64,000 nt of DNA from Himantopus leucocephalus (taxonomy: Eukaryota > Chordata > Aves > Charadriiformes > Recurvirostridae), in NCBI GenBank assembly GCA_003993805.1, contig RSEF01000003.1, positions 63,843,346 through 63,907,345 on the forward strand. The letters are read 5' to 3'. The notes beneath the pieces were generated by a model. That model saw only the letters and a list, made by a program, of their open reading frames with translations. It had not been told where the DNA came from and did not search any database. Positions 1 through 13,254 of this stretch are shown piece after piece (within the stretch, counting starts at the first letter, position 1; every line of letters begins with the position of its first letter). A program made the translations under genes and the position numbers.

Positions 1-505
1 GGCAGCCCAATGCCCTTCGGTGATACTGCAGAGGTGCACTAAGGGGCATTCCCTGATTTTGGGAGCAGTCCAGCCCCAAGGCTGGGTTCACACTGGGGCA
101 CAGAGCGAGGTTTCATGGACCTGAGCTTTCTGCAGACGTGCACGTCTCTTCCAGGTCCTCCTTTGAGGCCTCCAACAACAGAGTATACTCTGATACCGTT
201 AAGGAGGCCCGAGGTCTATTTCTGTTCCCTGCTTGTGTCTGTTGACTTTCCGAAGGACACGCAAAACTGGAGAGTATATTTTTAGGTTTATGTAGATTTG
301 AGCCCCATACATTATGTTTCCATCAAGTTTCTCCCTCAGTTTCTCACCCTTGTATTAGCAAATGCTGCTTTTAGGAAGAATCAAGCCTGGGAACCGCAAA
401 GGAAACAAACCCGAAAGAAATTTCTTTGCTCTATGTGATGCTAGTGCTGTATAAATGTACACACTGCAAGTTCCACTGTAAATAACACCCAGTGTTGTGC
501 ATTTA

Positions 506-511
506 ATTAAA
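506..511 (+). promoter_or_regulatory. Candidate proximal poly(A) signal ATTAAA
   Basis: An ATTAAA hexamer followed within about 25-40 bases by a TG-rich stretch. It would act as the proximal signal of the possible 3' UTR. The hexamer is common by chance in AT-rich DNA, so support is weak. Confidence 0.25.
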
Positions 512-580
512 CGTTTCATTTAGATGTTCTGTCGGCTCTGTGTGGGAAATAGCCAATTCCATTCCCTTGGTTCCTTTTCT

Positions 581-620
581 TCATTTGAAACTTTTCTTCT
601 TCATTTGAAACCTTTCTTCT
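581..620. repeat. 20-bp tandem direct repeat, two copies plus a partial third
   Basis: The unit at 581-600 is repeated at 601-620 with one mismatch, and the preceding ten bases (571-580) resemble the end of the unit. The repeat is pyrimidine-rich with a TTTGAAA core and lies between the two candidate poly(A) signals. Confidence 0.75.
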
Positions 621-708
621 TTTATTTTTTTTTCTATTTGATCTGTGTCTGGTTGTCACTGGAAATTGCAGCTGTTCCAATGGACTTTGTTTTTGTTCTC
701 TCCATCAC

Positions 709-714
709 ATTAAA
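709..714 (+). promoter_or_regulatory. Candidate distal poly(A) signal ATTAAA with GT-rich downstream element
   Basis: ATTAAA followed by an A-rich spacer and then a GT-rich run at about 733-757. This is the best-formed poly(A) site at the left edge of the window, and would mark the end of the possible plus-strand transcript. Confidence 0.35.
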
Positions 715-957
715 AAGCTGGAAGAAAAAGAATGACTCTTGTAGTGTTTGTGTTTAATGTTCACTTTGAGTCTTTTTACAAGGGCTGTTGCAGCTGATTT
801 TGTACCCTTACAATGTAGGGACTTCCTCTGATGTTTGCTATGTGTATGTCCTTGCTCTCTCAAACAATCTCACCTCAATTAAGTCTCCCTTCTACCACCA
901 TTTTATCACACTGTGCACTTCCTAACACACTACATGAGAAAATCTATATATCCCGAA

Positions 958-1166
958 ATTTTTTCTGGTGGAGAAAGCATGAAATATTTTTAAATGCCAT
1001 GCAAAACTGAAGAGCTAAACTCTGCTTTGTAACAAGAATATGTCCAAAAAAAAAAAAAAAAAANATTTTTTCTGGTGGAGAAAGCATGAAATATTTTTAA
1101 GTGCCATACAAAACTGAAGAGAGAAACTCTGCTTTGTAACAAGAATATGTCCAAAAAAAAAAAAAA
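958..1166. repeat. Near-identical 107-bp tandem duplication split by a gap base
   Basis: The segment from 958 to the A-run ending at 1063 recurs at 1065-1166 with a constant offset of 107. About four substitutions occur in the roughly 88 non-poly(A) positions. An N at 1064 lies exactly between the copies, and both copies end in an A-run (18 and 14 bases). The placement of the N suggests two contig ends that overlapped but were not merged, so the duplication may not exist in the genome. The divergence is rather high for alleles, so sequencing error at the homopolymer or a true duplication stays possible. Confidence 0.85.
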
Positions 1167-1178
1167 GGATGTGTGGTC

Positions 1179-1201
1179 TTTTTTTTTTTTTTTNTTTTTT
1201 T
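1179..1201. repeat. Poly(T) tract interrupted by a gap base
   Basis: A T-run of 22 bases with an N at 1194. It is probably a second assembly joint in a homopolymer. The length across the N cannot be trusted. Confidence 0.85.
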
Positions 1202-4200
1202 ATTTGCAGCTCTCTGTATAAATCTAACCATCCATCCCATGCTTTCAGAGCAGGATGATAGAGATCTGCACAATATCAACTGCGTGGGAAAAGAGCTCAT
1301 GGTGTAAGTGGAGGCTGCTTGGCAGACCATGGAGTTTATGCATGAATGTCAACTTCATGTATTCCATAAAATGCAGCGATGTCTCTTCCCCCAGATCCGC
1401 TGGAGGTCAGCAGGGATTTGATTCTGAGGCAACTCTGGCTTGTTGATAAGACGTTCAGGTGCTGAAAGGTTGTCAGGTCAATCATCGTTTAGCCCTCTCT
1501 TCACGTACACTGCATATGCAACAGGCTAAAGCTAATATTCAAGTGAGAGATAAAGAGCCAGAAGATGTTAGAAATGTAAACAAGGAACCATGAAGGTACC
1601 TCCATCATCGGAAAACTAAATCAGGCATTTTTCCTCAGCTCAGGTTCATCCCCATCTGAGCTGCGGTCCCACTGGGTGAACCAGCGCCAGCAGCAGGCTG
1701 GGGGAGCTGGCAAGGACTGGTCTCAGGTGGGAGCTGGTGAGGACTGGTCTCAGGTGGGAGCTGCCAGCTGTGACTTTTGCAATACTCATGTCCGACTGCG
1801 GAGTCAACAGCCCTTAAGACCCTTTGTGTGTATTCTGCCTTTATGTAGGAAACTATGTGTTGGCAAACACCGTCAAAAAGCATTATCTAAGAAGAAGTGG
1901 GCTTTTAAATAAAGGTCCGAGATTTGCCGTGAAAGCCTTGGAGGTGCTTTCGAGTGGTCCTTACTCCAGGGTAGTTGACAATCTGTGTAAGGCTGAAATC
2001 TCAGCAAGCAGGAAAAATCCCATATTTGAATGTGCAGACAAGGTTGCTGATAAAAACTGTGCATAAAAAAAACCCTGACTGATTTTAAAGTAGGAATTTA
2101 AGAGCAGGATTATGTGACATGGCTGCCTGAGATAGCATAGGATGGACTGGATGATAAGAAAACGTTTGCAAATCTGTGTTCCTATTTTTCTATACTGATG
2201 AATCTACCTTGACTATCTCATGTTTCTCATTATGTGGATTTTCTGGCACAGATTCCCGTAGCTACCAGTAAGTGACCCAGATTCCCTGGATATGTAGGTT
2301 CACCCAAACTGTCACAGAAGGTTATTCAGTGGAGGAAGAAGGCTGGAAATGACGGCAATTCCAACAGCCACTAAATCCAGCAATAGGTCTGAGTGATGCT
2401 TCTGAATTTTGAAGTGACTTGATATTGGGAATATGATTTGAGTTAGATTATGGTAAACTGGCCCATCATTTTATCAGTGCTTCTATATCTCAGACACTGG
2501 TTTGGGGACTCTTAAAGTAGATTTCAGACTTGGCAATCTGAGTTCACATTCGTTCAAAAGTCAGGGGAAGAGCAACAACTTGGCCAGGCACTTGGTGCTG
2601 GGACATGGTGCTCTGTTTTTCCAGCTTGTGGCAGAAAATGCTGGATACTGAGCACCCTGCCAACGCACGAACACTGATACAACTTTGTGGCCGATATCAA
2701 GTGAGTCTGTGCTTCTCAGACCAGTTTCTTGTAAGCAGATGTCTTTAACACAAAAAAGAACTAGCCAAAGAGGTTGCCGAAGATAATTTTTTTTGACTGT
2801 GGGTGAGGAGAATTAACTGAAGAACTTGCAGCCACCTTGGCCCATGGTAATTGGAACAGTTAGGGCTTATATACAATTTTTAACATTTTAAGCATATACA
2901 GTTATTACTGCCCTAACCCACAAAGTACTATTTGAAAAAATTACAAGTGATACATAAATTTGTTGTTCAGCAATTTTTTTGCCTATAAAAAATGTGTTTA
3001 TCTATACCTACATACATGTATAAATGCACACATACGTATTTTTAAAACTAAATTATTACACCTGACCTTACTGAGTCAGCCTTAGATTTTTGGGCCCGAA
3101 ATTATTCTCAATAAGGCCAGAAGATGGCAGCAGTTGCACACACCATAAGCTGCTGGTCCCTGCTCCCCAGCCACTGCAGTGCGGGCTGCAGGAGGCTGCA
3201 CCCGGGACCAGGAGTCCTGGCCAGGACCCGCATCATGCACAGACAGGGTGCTGCGACAGTGCCATCAGGTACAGGTCACAGGGGTCTGACCCCCAGGAAA
3301 GTTAGGGAAAAAGGGATAAAAAGAGCAACGATTAGAAAGTGTAGAGAAGAGCGAGCACTGTCTTAGCGCCAAAGCTTTTGAAATGGGAGTTGTGTGAACC
3401 TGAAGCAAACCTATGAGAGTTTCTGCTTCGGTAGACTAGTGCAATGGTTTTCAGGCTTTCTTGGCATGCAGCTCCTAAGTGTTTTCCAGTGGAGATGCAA
3501 ATCCCCTGTATAAATGTGGTGAGACTCCAGTTAGAGGAGAAGAGCTCCGTGCTGGCCCGTGCCTTACCCACAAACCGAGGAACAGGTCAGCACCCGCGGT
3601 GACTCCTGGGGCAGCTTGTTGAGGTGCTGCAGTGAATGGGTTTTGTAGACAAGTTCTCCAGCCCAGCTAACCATTATAAGATGTCACCAGCACCGCCCCG
3701 TGGGTTCCTCCTCCTCCAGCCTCAGGCACAGGTAGAAACTTCTGCAGTTAAAAACTGAGCTCTTAAAACGAGAAGTCTCTCCCCAGAGTGGTTTCATGAA
3801 ACCCTTCCACATACTTGTAGCATGAATATAAGACAAGGGACAACATATATATTTCTAAGTGCTTTGCTTGTCGCCTCAAAACAACCTGCGACCACAAATC
3901 CTCAATGCCTTCCCTACATGAGTGGTAGGTCATTCAGATCAGAGGACAGTTCCTGCTGAAAATTAACCAAATAACACCAACAAATGTTGCAGTTGCCCTT
4001 CTTACAGCTTGTAGAAACTGTGGAACCCATCTTGAGACTTGGGCTCTAGTTAAGCAGGGCTTTACCCTAGCCTTGTGAGCTTGCTGCGACCACAGCTGGA
4101 TGCAGCTGCTGTCCACAATGGATTTTTACACTGATGGCTTCTCTCTGGGAACGAAGATGTTGGGTTTCCCTGAAAAGCTTTTGATTCACCATAGAAAACA

Positions 4201-7200
4201 AACAAAAGAGCTATCTAGTAAATACAAACAGACATAATTTCAAGGAGAGCAAAGCCAGATCTCAAGTGGCTTTGTTCCTCTCTTCTGTAACCTTAGCAAA
4301 GTAAAGAGACTTACCCCAGGGATGATATATCTTCCCAGGGTTGCAGCCTGTCTCCGTGGTGGAGTGCCTGAGGCAGGACAGGAGCCGGAACAGGCTCTGA
4401 TGGCTGTGGGGTTTCAGAAGAAGTTGGTAATACTTCTCCAGAGGGAGCCCTTTCTTAACCTTGAAATCTTCTGCTTCAGACTGGAAAGAGAATATTGTAC
4501 TCAGCCTCTCGAAACACATCTTTGAATAATAAATTCAGGGCTTTTATCCTTTCTTTTTCAGGATAAGGGTAAGAGCTTTGAAAACTTCCCAGCAGCCCTG
4601 TTCCTTCCCTTAGACCCCTGAACAACAAACTGCTCCACAGAAACCAGTCACGTACCGAGCCCTTAGGCGCATAAATATTTCAGAACAACTTTTTTACAGC
4701 CCTTGTTTGACCTTATCCACAGAGACCATAAAGAGTTTGCAGCCCTGGCTTGGCCCAGCTCTAGGACCCCGCTAAGTCACTTTGTTCCCTTTCACGTCCC
4801 ATCTGGAAGAGGATAGGAATAGTGTCAGCTTTGTGTTGGTCTCTGGGGTAGATCTCTAGCTCTGTGTGTGGTTAACCCCGCATTAGGGGCCTGAGAGACC
4901 TTCTTTGACAGATTTTCAAAGGTTTTGGTTTTGGGGCGTCCTGAAGCTCCATTACTTTGCTGGCATTCCTCTCTGGTATTGCAGCATGTCCCTCCTCCAG
5001 GTCAGTTAAAACAGCTTTCTCTTTTAAGTGGTGCAAATTTAACTCCAAGTAATCGGTTTCCCTGTATCCATAGGTCAAGGTTCAGTATAAAACTTGTGTG
5101 GGAGAAATACTGGTTAAGAAGAGAAAAGAAGTAATTTGGGGTGCATGCCACACCCACCACAGAGGAGTTCAAGGCTGAAGTTAAGTGTATCTCCAAATCA
5201 TGACTATGGTTATTGCAACCTTCCGGTGTCCACTGCAGATGAAAAATTGCCTTAGATGGGCTTCAGAGATAGGATTTCACAAAGAAGAGGAAATCCAAAT
5301 GGGAAAATGGGAAACCAAACAAAAAACCCAAGTTCAAACCCAAACCCATTTCTGATCATTGTCTGGGCGTAAAAGCAGGGTTTAGCAATTGCAGCTTTTT
5401 TCTGGTCACTCCACTTTTAGCCCTGGGAGAAATTCTTGTCTGGAGATTTTGACATCCCAGTCAGCTCCTTGGCAATGCGCAGATGTCCTAAACAGCCTAA
5501 CGATAACTTGTCTCGGGCTGCTCAATCAACAGCACTGAGACGATAAACCTCTTACACCCTTGGAGAGAGACAAGCCCAAAGTTTATATCCACTGTTGGAT
5601 ATAAATGGTGACACAGACAAGTTGAAAGACTTTCCCAGCTCACACCCTGCTCTTGTAGGGGAGAATTCGTGGCCTTTTGCTGGAAATCTTGTTCAGATGG
5701 GGATGGTATTTTGAAGAAATTCATTGAGAAGAGGAGTAGCTTTCAGACTGGCTCCACTCAAGCCCAAGGTGAGGGGAAACTCGGGCAGTGAGCTACTTGG
5801 GATGTGTCAACAACCTTCAGTCTACTACCTTTTCTTTCTTAGGGCTGGCTTAAGACTTGGAGGCAGGTTTGCATAGGAATTTTAACATGATATTGTCTGG
5901 ACTTTATCAGACGAATAGAACATTTTATTCACCAGGGTTGTCTTTCTGGTAGTGTTTGCCAGCACAGAATGCTGAGTCCTTGCAAAGAAACAGAACAATC
6001 TCAAATAATTTCCCAGAACCACAAACAACATGGACAAAAAGCTTGTATGCACGAGATAGTTGCTTCAAATTAAGTGGGCATGTGATCTTAAACAGGGTAG
6101 CTGTTCTTGAAAAGTCTTCACCCCAATGGGCTTTTGCTGAAACATGCACTAAAATATGAGCAGTTACCAAGCTAACCAGAAGACAACAATCCTTTTCTGA
6201 CCACTGGCATCTGTTTGATGAGAGGCATTGTAATGGGCCTTTCCAGTGGCTTCTCCCAGTACAACACTGGTCAAGGTGCAAAGCAAAGGCCTCAACCTGA
6301 ATCTCTGTGGTCACGCACGCGAGCCCCAAACTAGGGGAGGTGTGGGTGGCAGCTTCTCTGAGTGAAAATTAGGGTGGTGGTGTGGCTCGCTGGAAAGCTA
6401 GCAGTTCTTTCTCACTTCAGAAGAAAGACTTTCTGAACTAGATCTCTGAGGTGATTCACAGCACAGCAAAATCTGGGAAAATCACCTTCTGTCTCCTTTT
6501 CTTTCTCTCTGTTTTATCTCTTCATCTTCAGGTATGACTTCCCCAGGTATCCACCCTCGTTTGATGCAGTTGGAATCTGGTGACATGATGCAAATGCAAT
6601 GTTGATTTTAAAGCAAGATTATGTAAATCCAGTACGTTCAGGCACCGTAGTCCTGGGAATTCCCTTATCAGCAACATAATCATTGAGAATGAGTTCCTCC
6701 AGTATGTGAGATAGTGGCAAGGAAGGAATAAGGGCTGAGCTAATCACCAGGCATATCTCAGCCAGGATTTAATTGTGCATGACAAGGAACCAGCACAAGG
6801 TGAAATGTTTGTGCAACAGAGATTTCCACTGCAATGGCCCTGCTTTTCAAAGAGCAGTCATTCTCGTATAACTGCACAAAGCATTAAAACCAATGCGGAG
6901 GAAAAGCTAGATCTTTCTGTTTGCCGTAGAGGGATCCTAATTTAGTTTGGTGTCTGCCCTTGAGCTGGTTTAGGGACAAAGCATTACAATTTTCTGTTCT
7001 GAACTGTTCTGTAGTTGTAATCCTGAACTATTACTTCTCAAGTTCCCCTTTCCTTACGTAACAAGAACCTGTTGCCTGATGTTACACCTATGAGTAAAGT
7101 TCTTGGATGGGGGTCTGATTAATTTAGTTTCAAAATGAGACATGGGGGATGATGCTGTCAGTACCTATATTATGTCCTTGCATCTTTCTTGCTACCTATC

Positions 7201-8035
7201 TTCGCAATCACAACTCACAATTGACTACTTTGTTTTCCTTTGGACATAATTTAGCTTTATTTATTGTCATTGTTGTTATTACTATTCATAAAATAAATTA
7301 TCAAGGTAACCTGGCTGATGGACTTTCAAGCATTTGGTAATGACTTCTGCAAATCACAAAGAGAAATGTACCTTCCAAACAGGCATAAGCAAAAGCAGGC
7401 AAGGTGATGATGAGCTTTAAAGAATAGGTCTCATTTCAAGTCAAAGATTCCTTCCAGATTGAGATTATCATGCACCTGAGTCTTTGACAATAGGAAGCAA
7501 ATTTTTACCCTGTTGCAAATATACTAATCACTAGCCTAGCGACCCGCATTATTAGCTGCAAATAATTATTTTCTCCAAGGAAAATATAGACCTTCGAAGG
7601 AGATAACATCTTAAATCACAGCAAATTTTAATTTAAATTCAAAGTGTAGGAATGCACGTAATACCCCATCTCTCTGTTATCTGGCTGGGATGGTGTCATT
7701 ACAGTGTTTTAAAGACAGTCCCAATCAGCGAACTGAATACCTGCAGCCTAACACTTCGCAATTTCATTTTCTCCTTGTCAGACTGTGTAATTGATATTTG
7801 TACTGGAGGTAACAAAACAGAAAATGTGAAGGTGTTGATAACTTTGCCATTACTGTCTCTTAAACTGCCTGAGAGATGGTGAGGACTGGATGACAGTGAG
7901 GAACCGGTAACTTTATAATAGGATATAAAACCATTCACATAGCCTAAGCCTGTAGTCAGTGCCTGCTTGGATTGGGACAGGTATGTGACCTGATACTGGC
8001 TTGTTACAACATCTCGTGTGATCACTTCTGCTAGC
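1202..8035. other. Non-coding stretch, no gene recognised
   Basis: I see no coding exon, RNA gene or recognisable mobile element here. Open frames are short and overlap on both strands. The longest, 134 codons on the minus strand at 5925-6329, has no domain features. The only structured item is the 27-bp direct repeat at 1713-1766. Confidence 0.6.
1713..1766. repeat. 27-bp direct tandem repeat, two copies
   Basis: Copies start at 1713 and 1740 and are identical except for the last few bases of the unit. The unit is G-rich and carries a GGTCTCAGGTGGGAGCTG core. It lies in a locally GC-rich patch (about 1650-1770). It is probably a small minisatellite seed. Confidence 0.7.
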
Positions 8036-8100
8036 AGAAAACCCAGTCCTGCAAAGAGCCGAGCCCATTGACTTCAGCAAGTGCTCATCTTGCTGCAGAA
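8036..8100. repeat. Possible relic of the ancient foldback repeat family
   Basis: The stretch contains a CCAGTCCTGCAAAG segment followed by CCCATTGACTTCAG and a nearby GTGCTCAT. These words occur in that order in a widespread, very old reptile and bird repeat that I recognise but cannot name. The match is short, so this is tentative. Confidence 0.3.
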
Positions 8101-11100
8101 GATGACTGGGGATTTGGAGACTGAGCCACTGGCAGGTGGCATGAACTTGGACTCTCCCTGCAAACATCCCAGTTTAAGATGCATCTGTAGGGACAGATGG
8201 AGGAAGCTGAAATGTTTGCAGTTGATTTTGCTGTCTATCTTCCATGATTCGTGGTGTCTCAAGGACTGACAACTTCCGACAGACATGTCTGTTCCTCCTG
8301 TCCCTGAGTCATGGGATCTGTTTCATGAGTCCATGAGCTTTTTGCTGAGCATCCACCAGGTACATTAGAGTGATTTTTCTGCCTCTGTGGGAGTTTCTTT
8401 CCTCCACTGAATGCCTTGGGTTCAGTAAGAGCACTTCTTCTATGGAAAATTGCTTAAAAGTGTCAAACTACAGTGAGGGTCAGGTAATTGCAAAACTTTC
8501 CTCTGCAGAAGACTCCCAGAGGCAGCTCTGGAAGGTTTTCACAAACACACATCTGAAATTACACAAGCTACACATCACACTCAGGATGCTCAATTACACT
8601 CATATTTTATTCCTAAAACTAAGCACAAATGTAAATAAGCTAGATGAGCACATTCAAATGATTCCTGAATCTTTACTCATCAGTCCGAGTGCCCTACCTC
8701 AAGATCCAAAGTTTATTGCCTGTTAATAGTACGTGTGCAATTGGAAGAGAATAAATGTGTCCTAAAGTCAACACTCTGTGACTAGTCAGACCCCAGGAAT
8801 TTCCTGTCTAGTGTTTGTGTGTCTTGAGCAATACAGAAAGCTGCCAGAAAGGCAGGGGAGGAAAGACACAGGTTTAGAAGTGATTCCCCACAGCTGCGCA
8901 AGAGGTACTTGGTTCATTGAAGACCTGGCTGCAGTGGGCTGGAGGCAGAAGGACAAGACAGTGGCTGTAAAATGTAGGTGGCAGGTGTCAGGATTAAAAA
9001 GGTGACATTCTGGCACCACAGAGTTCAAATTCCTTAAATTTTCATGTGATAGAGCTGCATCTAATTTTCTTGAGCTCATTTGTGTTTCTGCAGCTTGCAG
9101 AACCAAGCTGCAGACACCACATGGACACAACTCCAGAAAATCTGAGTCAATTCAGTGGGGCACATTGCAAGATCTGTGTTGACTATATTGATAGTTGTAT
9201 TCCTCTTTACCACCCTGGTGCTATCTCTGCCCATGCCTGGAGAGAGCTGAATGGGTGCCTAAGCAGGTCTTTTCTGAGGATTCAGCCGTAACATGGGCCA
9301 TTCTCCCACTCCAGAGCTAATGTCAAGCCAAAAGCCAGTACTCGTCTGCAGACTGCTGCCTTTCCAGGTGCTGCAGAAGGCTTTTCTTCAGCCGTCATGG
9401 CTCTGAAGCTATGTAAATGCTCAAAGACTTAATCTTCTCCATTGCTTTCTGATCTTTTTCACATTTTGCCTTCAAGTTTGTGCAACCCAAAGTGCAATAG
9501 GGCTGATGGGTTGGGGAGATGCAAATGGCCTGCAGAGGTGACCCTAAATCTGAAACCTTTGAAAATCAGGATTTTCGTGTTGAAATCACTAGTTAGGAAA
9601 ACAAAACAAAAGAAAACCCCACCCCATCCCCCCTCAAAGGTGAATCATTTGTTGAGAGCATCTTCCGGGGTGATAGATAATTGCTATCCGTTCTGCCTCC
9701 AAAGCAGCTCAAATCAGCCTGGTGACATTTGTCACAAACGGAGGCAGTTATTAATAGGCTGCATACTTACAAGACTTCTTTACAATGCAAATTGCTTCTT
9801 ACTGAGCTGCCTTTATCTCAGCTTTTGGGCCATTTTATCCATATATTTCTGACATCTCACTCAGTAATGGCATCTGAATACCCTTAGAGGAAAGAGGAGT
9901 GAAAACCCAGTGGATTCCATAGCTCGGGAGCTCTGGACGTGTTCCAGCAGGGATGCAGGATGCTAATCCAGCAAAGGTTAGAAGGCCCTGGAGCGTCCCT
10001 TATTGGTAAACCAATTACCAGGATAAGTCCCAGAATATAGCCAATATACTTGTCATCCAACGCTCACTACTGGAGGAGAACAAGAGGTTTGTACCCATCC
10101 ACTCGGCAACGCTGAGTGAATAAGTTTAATATATCTGGATTTCAGAGATGCTTTGGCAAATGTAGAATGGGGATCACTTTGTCTTCTTTTCAGCATTGTA
10201 CAAAATTTATATTTTTAGCATTTGAGTTCAAAACTAATTTTTCAGGAATTTCCTGGCTTTAAGCCTCTCAGTTTGAAAAATAATCAGTAAAACATTAAGA
10301 AAGGCTGAGAGAACTTAACAGGGATGGGGACAGCTGTGAGCTGTTGCTGATGTCCCGTGTTGATCGCTGTTTTTATCCTCAGTGTCAGAAAGAAATGCAG
10401 ATAGGAGAGAACAAATACAATGCAGCCTCCAAACAAAATACGTAAATGCAAATCAGCGTATAACAGTAGCAGTGACCCAGGAGCAAGCGCTTGCTAGGGA
10501 CTAGAGGCTTTCAGAATCTCAGATGAGATTTAAAATCAAATTTCTGAGCTCTTCTTGTCAATAATGGATTAATGAAGCGAATAGACGCACTGTGTATATT
10601 ATGGGAAGATGTCAGAAATGTAAGTACTGAAATCCTGGCTGCATTTTTGTGCGCAGCACTATATACTGAGTTGCTCTAAGAACTGAGCTTTTGTTTTTCT
10701 GAAAACATGCCCCCACACTGAAAAATGCCCCTATATTTATACACAGATGAAATTAGACTTACTGCAATATGTATATTGTATAAACAGACTCTGGTAGCTC
10801 TTGCGGTCAGAAGTGATTTAGAAATGCAGATTACTGTTATTATTAATAACTATGATCATGACCAGCTGGGGTTTCTAACCCAGGACACGCTAGTCCTGGC
10901 TGTCTATTACTAATGTATGTGTCCCGATCATTATCTTATAAAACAGCCAACCAAAGTGCTATACTGCGTGTAGGAAATCATCCCCTCTGTGCTGCTAAGT
11001 GAACTAAACGCATAGGTACCATTAGTCCTCCATTATGTACTCTTCCAAGTACAATTAAGTGCAGACAGGGTCTAAAACTGGGGCCTGTTGTTTTTCCCAA

Positions 11101-13250
11101 GTGCGTGATGTAGGTGTCGTTGGCTTATTATGCCCATTTTCATTCTTGGGTTTTTTTTAAAAAAATGCTAAATGGTCTCATTAAAACCTCATAGAGAAAA
11201 TGTATTCATCCTACTGAAATATTTTTGGGCTTTTCCAAAACCAGTAATCAGAGTCTGAAGACAGTCATCTGCTTTGCTAATGGACCACAGTTACATGTGT
11301 AATTGATTAATTAAGGGAAGAAAATCACTGCTGAGACTAAGGGAGGAATCCACAACTTTAGCAGGCATTGAAGTGAAATAGCAGCTCCTCCTGGGCAAAG
11401 CAGCCAAGTTTGTTTCAGGTATTTTTATCCTCTTTATACTGCTCCACCTTTTCTATATGGGTTCTTAATTGGTATCCCAGTGTTTGCTGTGTGGGTAATA
11501 AATAGGAAAAACAACAAACACTCCAAGCCTCCTTTTCCAGCTGGCAGAAAGAGCATAGTTTGATTGAGTTTTAGCATGTGTGTGTTTTTTTCTCCCTGTA
11601 GTCGTTCACCTTCTTTGTGTGCGTGAGCAATTGTGTACGTGTAAAGAGGCAACAGAGGGAACTCAAACAAATAGGCTCTTTGGCAAGCTTTGGGTGAGCA
11701 TGGTGATGTCTGCTGTTCTTTGCAAGCTGTGTTGTCATGATTTACCTCCTGTGAAGGTTGTGCCTCCTGCCTCGCTGCTCGTTTTACCAGTTTGGAGCTT
11801 CACCGGTGCCTTGTAGCTGTTTCACAGGGCCCTGGCTGAGGAGAGATTCCACACGTAGCAAGAGCCAAATATAAATATCTCGGCAGATATTTTGAACAGG
11901 GGAAATGGTACAAAGTAGAGTCATCTCTGGTGAGCCCATGGTGAGTGTATTGCTAGGCAGATGAATTGTGCTCCATGGGAGGTCTTTTAAGGCATAAGAC
12001 TTCTTCAAGAGTGGAAAGAAGTGGGACACTGAGGGATGCTGTCTGCAGGTGGCACGGCGAGCACTGGGGTCTTGCTGCCTCCACATAATACCTGACCTGA
12101 GAGACTCCTTGCACTCTGAAAGGATTTTTGGGTGTTTTCAGTGATATGGGCCCTCGTGGCTGCATACAAGAGAAAAGACAATATAGGCTTAAACGTTTCC
12201 TGTCACCAAATCGATTGCTTTTCTATGGCTCTCGTACACCTCCCATTCTGGGTGTGTTATCTTGATCTTGCACAAAGCTTCAGGCAGATCCAAAGATCAG
12301 GCAGAGTTTATAGCAGGTTAGAAAGAGCCACAGAGTGCTGAAAATTGATGAAAAGCCCTCAAACTATCTATAGATAAACATCTTGAGCCCTCTAATAGCC
12401 GAGCCATTGGCAGTTCAGCCAGGCAGCCTAACCAAAGCCAATTTTAATAGTTAGAGACTGAGCTGTTCAGCTTGCTCTCTTCATCTGCCCATTAGACACC
12501 TCACATTAGGCATTGTCACCCCATTTGTGCAATGGTCAACGAACTTCTGGAGAAGAGATGGCTCTTACGAATACCACAGACAAATTTTCTTCAGGCCAGA
12601 AACAGGCAGTTTTAGTTATTTTATGTTCTTGAGGATACGTAGACTACAGTTAGAGTTTTGTAGTCCTCACCCCCTGTACTCTGGCATAGGGCCTTTCATA
12701 GCCAGTCCACCATACATCCTCCAGGAGGTTATTTCTGCTGTTGAAATGAACTGCTTGTGTTAGTGATGAGTTATCTCAGTTGGTCATGAAGAGTCAAGAT
12801 GATAACTGAGATACTGAATGGTTTCCACACAAATCATCTCATTAGATGATGACTTTCAAGTGTTAGAAATTGTAGGCAAGCAGCTACAAAACAGCATCCC
12901 TAGGTTACCTTCAGGTTTTGTAACGTAAATTTAGATTTTAGGCAGATAAAGTTAAATATATGGAAGTTGTCTGGGTTTTATAGCAGCTGTGAGGAATTGC
13001 TACCCTGGAAACTTTAAAAGCAGCATTTTTGTGCATTTATTCCTCAGAGCTTTTGTGTTTTTTGAGAGCCAATTGAGCCTTCTCCTCTCAGCTTCCTTGA
13101 ACTTTTGCTTGTGAGTGGCAAAGATCTGAAGTCAGGTGCATTTTCTTAACTGCTCCTGAAGGCATTTGCCCCTAACTACTAGGAACATCTGTAACAAGCA
13201 GCTTTTTGGAGGTCATTTAGGTCTGCATTGCTATCCAGTGCCATATAAAG
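8101..13250. other. Non-coding stretch, no gene recognised
   Basis: No supported exon, RNA gene or mobile element. Frames at 8370-8726, 8786-9130 and 9442-9852 are chance-sized and featureless. The base composition is ordinary AT-rich intergenic or intronic sequence. Confidence 0.55.
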
Positions 13251-13254
13251 ATTT

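Larger units (their letters stand above)
1..740 (+). other. Possible end of a 3' UTR (terminal exon) of a gene lying to the left
   Basis: No coding frame is visible here. Two ATTAAA hexamers occur on the plus strand, at 506-511 and 709-714. The second is followed after about 20 bases by a GT-rich stretch (about 733-757), the arrangement expected of a cleavage and polyadenylation site. The first also has a TG-rich stretch just downstream. The sequence between them is T-rich and includes a 20-bp direct repeat. Inference: this may be the distal part of a long 3' UTR with alternative poly(A) sites. The gene itself lies outside the window and I cannot name it. Plain intergenic DNA with chance hexamers is the alternative. 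Confidence 0.3.

Noticed and set aside
5925..6329. 134-codon minus-strand frame
   Set aside because: No domain features, and an overlapping plus-strand frame is equally open.
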